Source: Planctomycetota bacterium (GTDB taxonomy: Bacteria; Planctomycetota; Planctomycetia; Pirellulales; Thermoguttaceae). From it: a DNA stretch of 10,086 nucleotides. How positions within the stretch are numbered: position 1 is the stretch's first letter; each line of letters starts with the position of its first letter. Under the pieces are notes generated by a model, which was not told where the DNA came from, made no database searches, and was given only the letters and a program-made list of their open reading frames with translations. Location of the stretch: assembly GCA_015661985.1 (NCBI GenBank), contig DQVB01000386.1, forward strand, positions 1 to 10,086. Reading direction: 5' to 3'. This document shows, in pieces, positions 1-4,713 of the stretch. The position numbers and the translations under genes were made by a program.

Positions 1-131
1 GAACCGGCCCCAAAGAGCCCCAGAGCCACCGCCAAGACAACCGACCGACCGACCACCCGTTCGCCCTCCACCAATTCGGCGCCCTGGTCCCCTGTCGACA
101 CCCACCAGATCCATTTTGCTCGCAAATCCAT
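1..131 (-). CDS. Unrecognised protein, N-terminal 43 residues (partial, runs off left edge)
   Basis: On the minus strand an ATG at 131 opens a frame that stays open to the window edge. The peptide begins MDLRAKWIWWVSTGDQGAEL, continues with an acidic patch (residues 19-24) and then a hydrophobic run (residues 31-42, VVLAVALGLFGA) that looks like the start of a membrane segment. The start is supported by a good Shine-Dalgarno, AGAGGAGG at 143-150, with an 11-nt spacer; an in-frame GTG three codons earlier would lie too close to it. Codons are strongly GC3-rich, as in neighbouring genes. It is divergent from the HEAT/TPR gene. The first residues are basic and aromatic rather than a classic signal peptide, so a small inner-membrane protein is possible. 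The function cannot be named from 43 residues. Confidence 0.6.
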   Translation of the reverse strand, partial: MDLRAKWIWWVSTGDQGAELVEGERVVGRSVVLAVALGLFGAG

Positions 132-490
132 ACCGCGCACAGCCTCCTCTGGCGTCCGGAAGGCGCTTTTTCGTTGGCTCCCTTGCAGGCCGTGACTAGA
201 ATGAAACTTGTTCCCAATCCCCGCCTGACGACGCCCCCGATGGCGTCGGCGCGGCTCGGGGTGCGAAACGCGTCGGCCCGGATTATTCACGTAGGCCGGA
301 ACAAAGTCTCGCAAAGTGTTGCCGGAACAGGGCAAAGGCGATTCGACGTGGCATACATTGTGCTTCAGTTCGCTCGTTGCCCGAGCGACGGAAGTTCCGG
401 CAGAGGCTGTGTTTGGTCGCTGCGGCCTACGAGGTCATGAATGATGCGGGTTGGTTGACGGACCCGTCGTTTTCGGGAAAGGCTTTTGCC
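132..490. other. Divergent intergenic region
   Basis: This stretch separates two divergently oriented genes and should hold both promoters. I see the Shine-Dalgarno of the leftward gene at 143-150 and a 9-base direct repeat GCCGGAACA at 295-303 and 321-329, but no convincing -35/-10 pair on either strand. The rightward frame is open from a TTG at 377, so if that start were used the gap would shrink to about 245 bases. Confidence 0.4.
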
Positions 491-1150
491 ATGAGTCGCC
501 GCGGCCGCCGGCCGATACTGCTGCGTCTGTACCGCCTGTACCTGGACAACCAGGACATTGGGCGCTACAGCCGCCGCGTGGCCGCCCGCTACAGCCAAGG
601 CACCTTGGAGCGGCTGAGCGAACACCCGCTGCCCCAAGTCCGCCGCGCCGCGGTACTGGCCCTCGGCCTGCTGGCCGACTACGGGGCCAACCACGCCATG
701 GGACTGGCCTTGGTCGACGAAGATCGCACCGTGCGGGCCATCGCCCAGCGTGGGATCCGCAACGTCTGGGCCCGCGACGGCAACCCGGACCAACAAGAGC
801 GGCTCAAGCAGATCATGGAGCTCAACGCGGCCAAGCAATACGACGAAGCGATCCGCCAGGCGACGGCCCTCATCGACGACGCCCCCTGGCTGGCCGAAGC
901 CTGGAACCAGCGAGCCGTGGCTCGCTTCGGGCTGAAGCAATACGCCGAAGCCGTTCGCGATTGCCACCAGACGCTGGAGATCAACCCCTACCACTTCCCC
1001 GCCGCCTCCGGCATGGGCCACGCCTACGTGCGGCTGAACAACCCCCTGGCCGCCCTGGAAGCCTTCCGCCGCGCCCTGCGACTGAATCCCGATTTGGATA
1101 GCGCTCGGGCCGCTATCCAGCGACTCAGCCGCACCATCGGCGACCCCTGA
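491..1150 (+). CDS. HEAT-repeat and tetratricopeptide (TPR) repeat protein
   Basis: This is a 219-residue soluble protein built of helical repeats, so it is probably a protein-protein interaction scaffold; the partner is unknown. Residues 36-95 resemble HEAT repeats (for example HPLPQVRRAAVLALGLLADY, then a second unit ending DRTVRAIAQRGI). Residues 100-201 form about three TPRs, the last two ending in the typical INP and LNP turns (AEAVRDCHQTLEINP and ALEAFRRALRLNP). There is no signal peptide or membrane segment. I chose the ATG at 491 because GGGAAAGG lies 8 nt upstream and the residues before it look non-conserved. The frame is open from a TTG at 377 (257 residues), and an ATG at 437 is a second alternative. 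It stands alone, convergent with the PDZ gene. HEAT plus TPR combinations are common in planctomycete genomes and do not reveal function. Confidence 0.8.
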   Translation: MSRRGRRPILLRLYRLYLDNQDIGRYSRRVAARYSQGTLERLSEHPLPQVRRAAVLALGLLADYGANHAMGLALVDEDRTVRAIAQRGIRNVWARDGNPDQQERLKQIMELNAAKQYDEAIRQATALIDDAPWLAEAWNQRAVARFGLKQYAEAVRDCHQTLEINPYHFPAASGMGHAYVRLNNPLAALEAFRRALRLNPDLDSARAAIQRLSRTIGDP

Positions 1151-1221
1151 AACAAGCGGCTCTCGGGCGTTGCCTCCCTCGGCCCACGCGGCCATCCCTT
1201 GTGGCAGTCTCCCGAGTGAAG

Positions 1222-1240
1222 CACCCGTTCACGCCGGGTG
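1222..1240. other. Hairpin between convergent genes
   Basis: CACCCG (1222-1227) pairs perfectly with CGGGTG (1235-1240) around a 7-nt loop. It lies in the 204-base gap where the HEAT/TPR gene and the PDZ gene converge, so it could help end transcription in both directions. No T-run follows on either strand, so it is not a standard intrinsic terminator. Confidence 0.3.
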
Positions 1241-1354
1241 GACGCCGTGATAGGGCGGGACAAGGTCGCCGCCCGTGACGGTGGGCCGACGCAAACGGGC
1301 GCGGCCTGCCGCCTGCGCTGTTTTGCCCCCTGATCAGTTCTTTGCGGCAGCTGA

Positions 1355-1945
1355 TCACTGCGGCACGGCCGGTGGCACGGGGCGCTGTGGCCGCTGGCCC
1401 AGCGCTTCCTCCAATGCCGCGACGCGTCGCTCCAACGCTTCGATGCGCCGCAATAGCTGTTCGAGCAAGGCCCGTTGGTCGGCCGGTTCCTCGACGCCCC
1501 TCGCCTCGGCCGGTGGGCCCTCGGGCCGTCGGCCTACGGTCAATTTGATCTCCCCAGCCACTCCCCCCCGGAGGACATCCACCGTCACTGTCCGGCCCGG
1601 GGCGAGGCCGGCCACAACGGCCGCCAACTCGTCCATGGACCGGACGGCCTGGCCGGCAATCCCCGTGATCAGATCCTGGGGCTTCAGGCCGCCTTTTGCC
1701 GCCGGGCTGTCTTTGACGACGTCCAGGACCCGCACCCCGCGTCCGCGGTCCTCTTGATCGTCGACCACCAATCCGAGATAGGCAGTGCCCGCGGCATTGG
1801 ACGGGCCCTTGGCCGCCTGTTCCGGCGAGCCCACCTGTTGGCGGATCATGGCCTCCAGTCGTTCCACGGCGGGCTGGGCGAAGCTGGCTGAGGCCACGAG
1901 CAGCCAGGCAGGAAGGGACCACAGCGAAAGGCGTGCGATGGTCAT
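1355..1945 (-). CDS. Secreted PDZ-domain protein with C-terminal coiled coil
   Basis: This 196-residue protein starts with a Sec-type signal peptide (residues 1-23: R5, then the hydrophobic core LWSLPAWLLVASASF, cleavage probably after FA). Residues about 54-139 are a PDZ domain: the YLGLVVDD carboxylate-binding strand region, VLDVVKDSPAAKGGLKPQD, LITGIAGQAVRSMDELAAVV, and a final strand TVTVDVLRGG. Residues 155-184 have heptads of Leu/Ala/Val with charged residues (LLEQLLRRIEALERRVAALE), a likely coiled coil. It should act outside the cytoplasmic membrane as an adaptor or oligomeric scaffold. No protease domain is present, so it is not a DegP/HtrA enzyme. The ATG at 1945 is preceded by GGAGGAA with a 5-nt spacer, and a TATAAT box lies about 85 bases upstream. 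It is monocistronic and convergent with the HEAT/TPR gene. Confidence 0.88.
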   Translation of the reverse strand: MTIARLSLWSLPAWLLVASASFAQPAVERLEAMIRQQVGSPEQAAKGPSNAAGTAYLGLVVDDQEDRGRGVRVLDVVKDSPAAKGGLKPQDLITGIAGQAVRSMDELAAVVAGLAPGRTVTVDVLRGGVAGEIKLTVGRRPEGPPAEARGVEEPADQRALLEQLLRRIEALERRVAALEEALGQRPQRPVPPAVPQ

Positions 1946-1986
1946 GGTACTTCCTCCAGATAAGCACCGGTTGCCGGCGCGTCAGA

Positions 1987-2007
1987 ACCGTGGCAGCCCG
2001 CCACGGT
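1987..2007 (-). promoter_or_regulatory. Perfect 8-bp hairpin in the leader of the PDZ gene
   Basis: ACCGTGGC (1987-1994) and GCCACGGT (2000-2007) are perfect complements around a 5-nt loop. The site falls between the proposed -10 box (2030-2035) and the PDZ start (1945), so it would be in the 5' untranslated RNA or serve as a repressor operator close to the transcription start. No factor can be named. Confidence 0.35.
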
Positions 2008-2029
2008 GGCCAGCCGTCTCAACCATCTC

Positions 2030-2058
2030 ATTATACCGCAAGCCTGTCTCCGCGTCGC
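2030..2058 (-). promoter_or_regulatory. Probable sigma70-type promoter of the PDZ gene
   Basis: The minus strand carries a perfect TATAAT at 2030-2035. At 17 nt spacing upstream is GCGACG (2053-2058), a weak match to TTGACA. A second -10-like TATAGT is at 2070-2075, and both boxes are preceded by GCGG (GCGGTATAAT and GCGGTATAGT). Transcription would begin near 2023 and give a leader of about 78 nt containing the hairpin at 1987-2007. Confidence 0.45.
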
Positions 2059-2350
2059 CACAAGCGCCTACTATACCGCGCACGGTTGGATATTTCCGCG
2101 CCGGACCCGGGAAGACATCGACATGCGGAAAAACCAAACCGTCTTCGGTATAAATCAGCTGAGGCGGCCAGCGGAGGAATCCGCTCAGCCACTATTCTGG
2201 CAGCGGTGTGGCAATTCATTTGTGTTTTGTGGCGGTGCGCCGGAGGAGCTGGGAAAACGGCGCCCAGGGGCGCCACTCCAACGGGGCACCAGGCCGGTCT
2301 CCGCAGGGTCTGCATGATCCTGCACCAGACGCCTTCCCCAGGATCGAACG

Positions 2351-2434
2351 ATGACCATGGCACGAACAGGCCCACAGGGAGTCCGCCTGTTGGCTGGGGT
2401 GCTGGCCGTCGTTGCGTCCTGTGTTTTTTTCTGA
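2351..2434 (+). CDS. Possible 27-residue lipoprotein-signal-like small ORF
   Basis: A short ORF reads MTMARTGPQGVRLLAGVLAV followed by VASCVFF and a TGA stop. It has a basic N-terminus (R5, R12), a hydrophobic core (residues 13-21) and a lipobox-like VASC ending at Cys24, so it looks like a lipoprotein signal peptide. CAGGA lies 7 nt upstream of the ATG. The frame stops just after a run of seven T (2424-2430). Removing one T adds only about a dozen residues, to a TAG at 2471-2473. It may be the 5' stump of a gene lost when the downstream insertion sequences arrived, a genuine microprotein such as an entericidin-like lipopeptide, or chance. A signal-like start followed by nothing argues for a remnant. 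Confidence 0.25.
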   Translation: MTMARTGPQGVRLLAGVLAVVASCVFF

Positions 2435-2535
2435 CTGGACTTTTGCAAACGTCACCTTGGCCTTGGGAAAATAGGGAATTTGGGATGTAGTGGAGATTGA
2501 TTGAAGTGGCCGTGGCAATCGGGGTGTGTGCAGCG

Positions 2536-3343
2536 ATGCCAGGGATCACCTCGTTTCCACGTGTGGTTCGCGATCCGGTCGAGCAGTTCGGCGAGCTGTT
2601 GATTTGCGAGCCGGAGCGGCGGCAGCGGGGGGAATGCCTCACCGGGGGTGATGGTCGCCGCGCGAAAGACCGCGCGGGGGATCAACAGCAAGTTCGCCAT
2701 GACCACGGATCAGTCGTGCCTGAACCGGCTCCTCACCGAGGTCGAGTGGGAGGATGCCGAGTTGAACGAGCGTCGGCTGGCGTGGCTCCAGAGGGATTCC
2801 AGCACCCGTTATGGGGACCGCGGCGTGATGGCCATCGACAACGGGCTGATTGACCACGAGGGCAGGTTGATCCAGGATGTGGGCCGGTTCTGGGACCGTG
2901 CCGAGGGTCGGCACGAGATGGCCCACGACTACCTGATGGCCAACGACGTATGCACCAGCGGCAAAGACGGTCCCCTGGAGTTCCGGCATTTCAGGAAACG
3001 GGAGCGATGCGAGGTGACCGGCGAGGAGTTCTTCGGCCAGACCAAACTGTTTTGTCACATGGTCCGATGGGTTTGCCGGCGTGGGATTCCCGGGGACTTC
3101 ACTTTCGACAGCTACTTCACCAACGCCGGGCCCCTGAACCCCATTCATGGCAAGGAAGATCGATTCGGCCGTCCCCGCAGGTCTATCGCTATCGCCGGAC
3201 AGAGGCTGGGGGTGCCGTCCTCCTCCATCACCTGCCCCCCTACGCTTCCCTTCGCCGCTTCGGCTGTGGCCGGCCGGCGCCTACGCTTCGGCGATCAGCC
3301 GTCAGCCGCCCGGTCAGCCCGGCCACTGCGCTTGTCCCCGTGA
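2536..3343 (+). pseudogene. Broken DDE transposase (IS701/IS4-superfamily type): frameshifted and C-terminally truncated
   Basis: The N-terminus is read from the ATG at 2536 (ITSFPRVVRDPVEQFGELLI, then CEPERRQ). At a five-G run, 2644-2648, the frame shifts by one base; with four G the reading becomes LTGVMVAARKTARGINSKFA and joins the frame that runs to a stop at 3343. The second part carries the first catalytic Asp region (GVMAIDNGLIDHEG), the AHDYLMANDVCTSGKDGPLE stretch with FRHFRKRERCE, and the second Asp region (GDFTFDSYFTNAGPLNPIHG). After GRPR, near 3180, similarity to this transposase type appears to end. The rest of the frame is low-complexity Arg/Ser/Pro-rich sequence inside the adjacent IS21-type element. 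The third catalytic residue (Glu) is therefore lost. The family name is from recall of motif order; terminal repeats were not found. It cannot encode an active enzyme. Confidence 0.75.
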
Positions 3344-3940
3344 GGCTTCTGTGATCAGCGGCCCTTGGCCGCCCCTTCCAGGCGACTTGCTGTTGGCCTT
3401 CAGGCTGGCCTTCAGGCGGTAGCTGTCTCCCTGGATTTCTACGATGTGCACCCGGTGTGTCAAACGATCCAAAAGCGCTCCGGTCAAACGCTCGTCTCCG
3501 GCAAACGGGGCCGGCCACTGGGCAAAGGGAAGGTGCGTGGTCGCAATCAGGCTCCTCTGCTCGTGGCATCGGCCGAAGAAACCAAACAGATGCTCCGCTG
3601 CCGCCTTGTCCAGCGCCACGTAGCCCAGCTCATCCAGCACGATCAAATCCACTCGTCGCAGACTCGCCTCGAACCGAAGCACCTGCCGATCACCCCATGT
3701 CTGGCGATACAGGTTAGCCAAACCGGCTGCCGTAAAGAACCTCACCCGGTATCCCAGTCGACAAGCCCTACGACCCTTGAGCACTTTGCGAATGAACTTC
3801 CCGGAGTATCCCAACTCCCGGGCTATCGCCCGCTGCCACATCCCGTCCACATAGTACTTCCGACCAGTCAGCTCGTAATGCTCCACCGTCCTCAGTCTTT
3901 CGGGGCTCCTTCCGCTTGGGAAACCAATATCCCGAGCCAA
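3314..3940 (-). CDS. IstA helix-turn-helix fused in frame to C-terminal IstB AAA+ domain (deleted IS21)
   Basis: In IS21 elements IstA is the DDE transposase and IstB its AAA+ helper ATPase. This 208-residue frame keeps only parts of both. Residues about 19-55 (VEHYELTGRKYYVDGMWQRA, then IARELGYSGKFIRKVLK) match the IstA N-terminal helix-turn-helix. From about residue 56 the sequence is IstB: RRACRLGYRVRFFTAAGLA, Walker B LIVLDELGY (D103, E104), sensor region LIATTHLPF (His136 where Asn is usual) and the Arg-rich GDERLTGALLDRLTHRVHI. The IstB Walker A segment and the whole IstA catalytic domain are gone, so the protein can neither bind ATP normally nor transpose DNA, though it might still bind DNA. 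The frame opens at a TTG (3940); homology starts near a GTG at 3886, so the true start is uncertain. The C-terminal tail after KASLKAN is not conserved. It is probably decaying. Confidence 0.75.
   Translation of the reverse strand: MARDIGFPSGRSPERLRTVEHYELTGRKYYVDGMWQRAIARELGYSGKFIRKVLKGRRACRLGYRVRFFTAAGLANLYRQTWGDRQVLRFEASLRRVDLIVLDELGYVALDKAAAEHLFGFFGRCHEQRSLIATTHLPFAQWPAPFAGDERLTGALLDRLTHRVHIVEIQGDSYRLKASLKANSKSPGRGGQGPLITEASRGQAQWPG
3392..3415 (-). repeat. 12-bp imperfect tandem duplication in the istB end
   Basis: Two adjacent 12-base units, GTTGGCCTTCAG and GCTGGCCTTCAG on the plus strand, differ at one base. On the coding strand they give LKAS-LKAN. This looks like local slippage at the 3' end of the fused istAB frame. 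Confidence 0.5.
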
Positions 3941-4160
3941 AAGGATCTCCCCGTTCCGCTGGAGCCCATTCTCAACCCCGTTGCGGCTCCATCCTGGTGC
4001 CCATCTTGATGCTCGTCACCAAATTTCGAAACCTGGGTATTGGCGGGTTTGGGAGACCGTCGGTCAGCCTCTGTGCGGAGGCCAGAGACCCGCGCACAAG
4101 CCGGACGCGAGGTTTTGAAGCAGTTTCTACATGACCGTGTCCCGTTCAGCGACACCACTG

Positions 4161-4355
4161 ATGACAAATCCGGGTGTCTAAGTCCGAATATCGAGACAAA
4201 TCCGAATGTCCCAAACCCCAATGACAAAACACGGCCGGCCATCCAGCGCTTGCGCCACAGCATCCAGCGGTGCACTGGTACGTTTTGGACATTTGAGTTT
4301 CCGATTTCGTGCTTGTTTCACCCTTTCGTGCTTCGTATTTCGGATTCTCCACGGG
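4161..4355. repeat. Inverted array of degenerate TTCGGATTT-like repeats
   Basis: The left half, read on the minus strand, has ATTCGGATTTGTC, ATTCGGACTTAG and CCCGGATTTGTC units; GACAAATCCG recurs on the plus strand at 4163-4172 and 4195-4204. The right half, read on the plus strand, has TTTCCGATTTCGTGCTT, CCTTTCGTGCTTCG and TATTTCGGATT; TTTCGTGCTT recurs at 4305-4314 and 4324-4333, 19 bases apart. GGACATT occurs near the inner edge of both arms in opposite orientation, so the two blocks face each other across a GC-rich centre (about 4228-4280). The array is more AT-rich than the surroundings and non-coding. Confidence 0.55.
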
Positions 4356-4455
4356 CCATCTGTCGCACAATTGCCCACGGTCATTTAGAAGAGATCATGG
4401 CCTGGCGCCAGCTGGGGCTGGGCTGAGGGGAAAACTCCGTTGTCGGCCGGTCTCC

Positions 4456-4497
4456 CCTCTCTGGTGGGCCGGTCGCAAGACCGGCCCACCAGGGAGG
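4456..4497. repeat. REP-like 19-bp hairpin with GCAA tetraloop
   Basis: The stem pairs 4456-4474 with 4479-4497. Fourteen pairs next to the loop are perfect (CTGGTGGGCCGGTC with its complement), then one T-G wobble, then four more pairs. The loop GCAA is a GNRA tetraloop when transcribed rightward. It lies 216 bases beyond the Lon stop codon, with no T-run on either strand, so it resembles a dispersed REP-type palindrome more than an intrinsic terminator. It might still act as an mRNA 3' stabiliser for lon. Confidence 0.6.
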
Positions 4498-4713
4498 CAA
4501 ATGTGCTCGCTTGCCGGGAACATGAGGATACGTCTGTTGGGGCGGTCTGGGCGGGTTGAATCGGGGCAAACGGGACGAGCGGGGGCGCTTGTCCGACGAC
4601 ACTCGCTGACCTCGTCCATCGGCCTCGCCGAAACCCCGCAGCTCGGCCTTCCCGGTTGGTCGGATCCACCGTTGCAGTGCACTCCGCCCGCCTGGGCCGT
4701 GCCGGTCAAGCGG

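Larger units (their letters stand above)
1946..2535. other. Intergenic region between the PDZ gene and the transposase remnant
   Basis: Apart from the PDZ promoter and leader hairpin and the small ORF at 2351-2434, nothing here supports a gene. The long open frames on both strands have no recognisable domain. Two further perfect stem-loops occur: AGCGGA/TCCGCT at 2170-2185 around GGAA, and GGCGCC/GGCGCC at 2259-2274 around CAGG. A TATAAA sequence at 2149-2154 (plus strand) has no matching -35. Confidence 0.4.
3184..4154 (-). mobile_element. Internally deleted IS21-type insertion sequence
   Basis: The element contains a fused istA-istB reading frame on the minus strand. Its proposed ends are imperfect inverted repeats: TATCGCTATCGCCGGACA at 3184-3201 and, on the minus strand, TGTCGCTGAACGGGACACGG at 4135-4154. 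About 12 of 17 positions match with one gap. The left end coincides with the point where the neighbouring transposase loses its homology, as expected if this element inserted there. At about 970 bp it is less than half the usual IS21 length, because most of istA and the start of istB are missing. The exact ends and a target duplication are unproven; I see none flanking these ends. Confidence 0.45.
3941..4713. other. Gene-free region between the IS21 remnant and lon
   Basis: This holds the outer non-coding end of the IS21-type element (to about 4154), the degenerate repeat array, the REP-like hairpin and about 215 bases of featureless GC-rich sequence before the Lon stop codon. The open frames in it on both strands lack domains and coding bias. 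I found no clear intrinsic terminator immediately after lon. Confidence 0.45.

Noticed and set aside
365..1195. 276-residue open frame on the minus strand opposite the HEAT/TPR gene
   Set aside because: Composition is Gly/Val/Gln-rich with no domain. The plus-strand protein has clear TPR and HEAT signatures, so this is an antisense shadow.
1933..2490. 185-residue plus-strand frame upstream of the transposase
   Set aside because: It has no domain, odd composition, and overlaps the PDZ start and promoter. The only sensible peptide here is the short ORF at 2351-2434 in another frame.
2639..3148. 169-residue minus-strand frame over the transposase
   Set aside because: It has no recognisable motif, while the plus strand encodes a transposase with both Asp regions.
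4161..4355. Possible CRISPR array, because of repeated units near 19-32 bases
   Set aside because: Units are degenerate, differently spaced and in opposing orientation, without uniform spacers or cas genes.
4456..4497. Intrinsic terminator of lon
   Set aside because: The stem is strong but lies 216 bases after the stop, and no U-tract follows on either strand.
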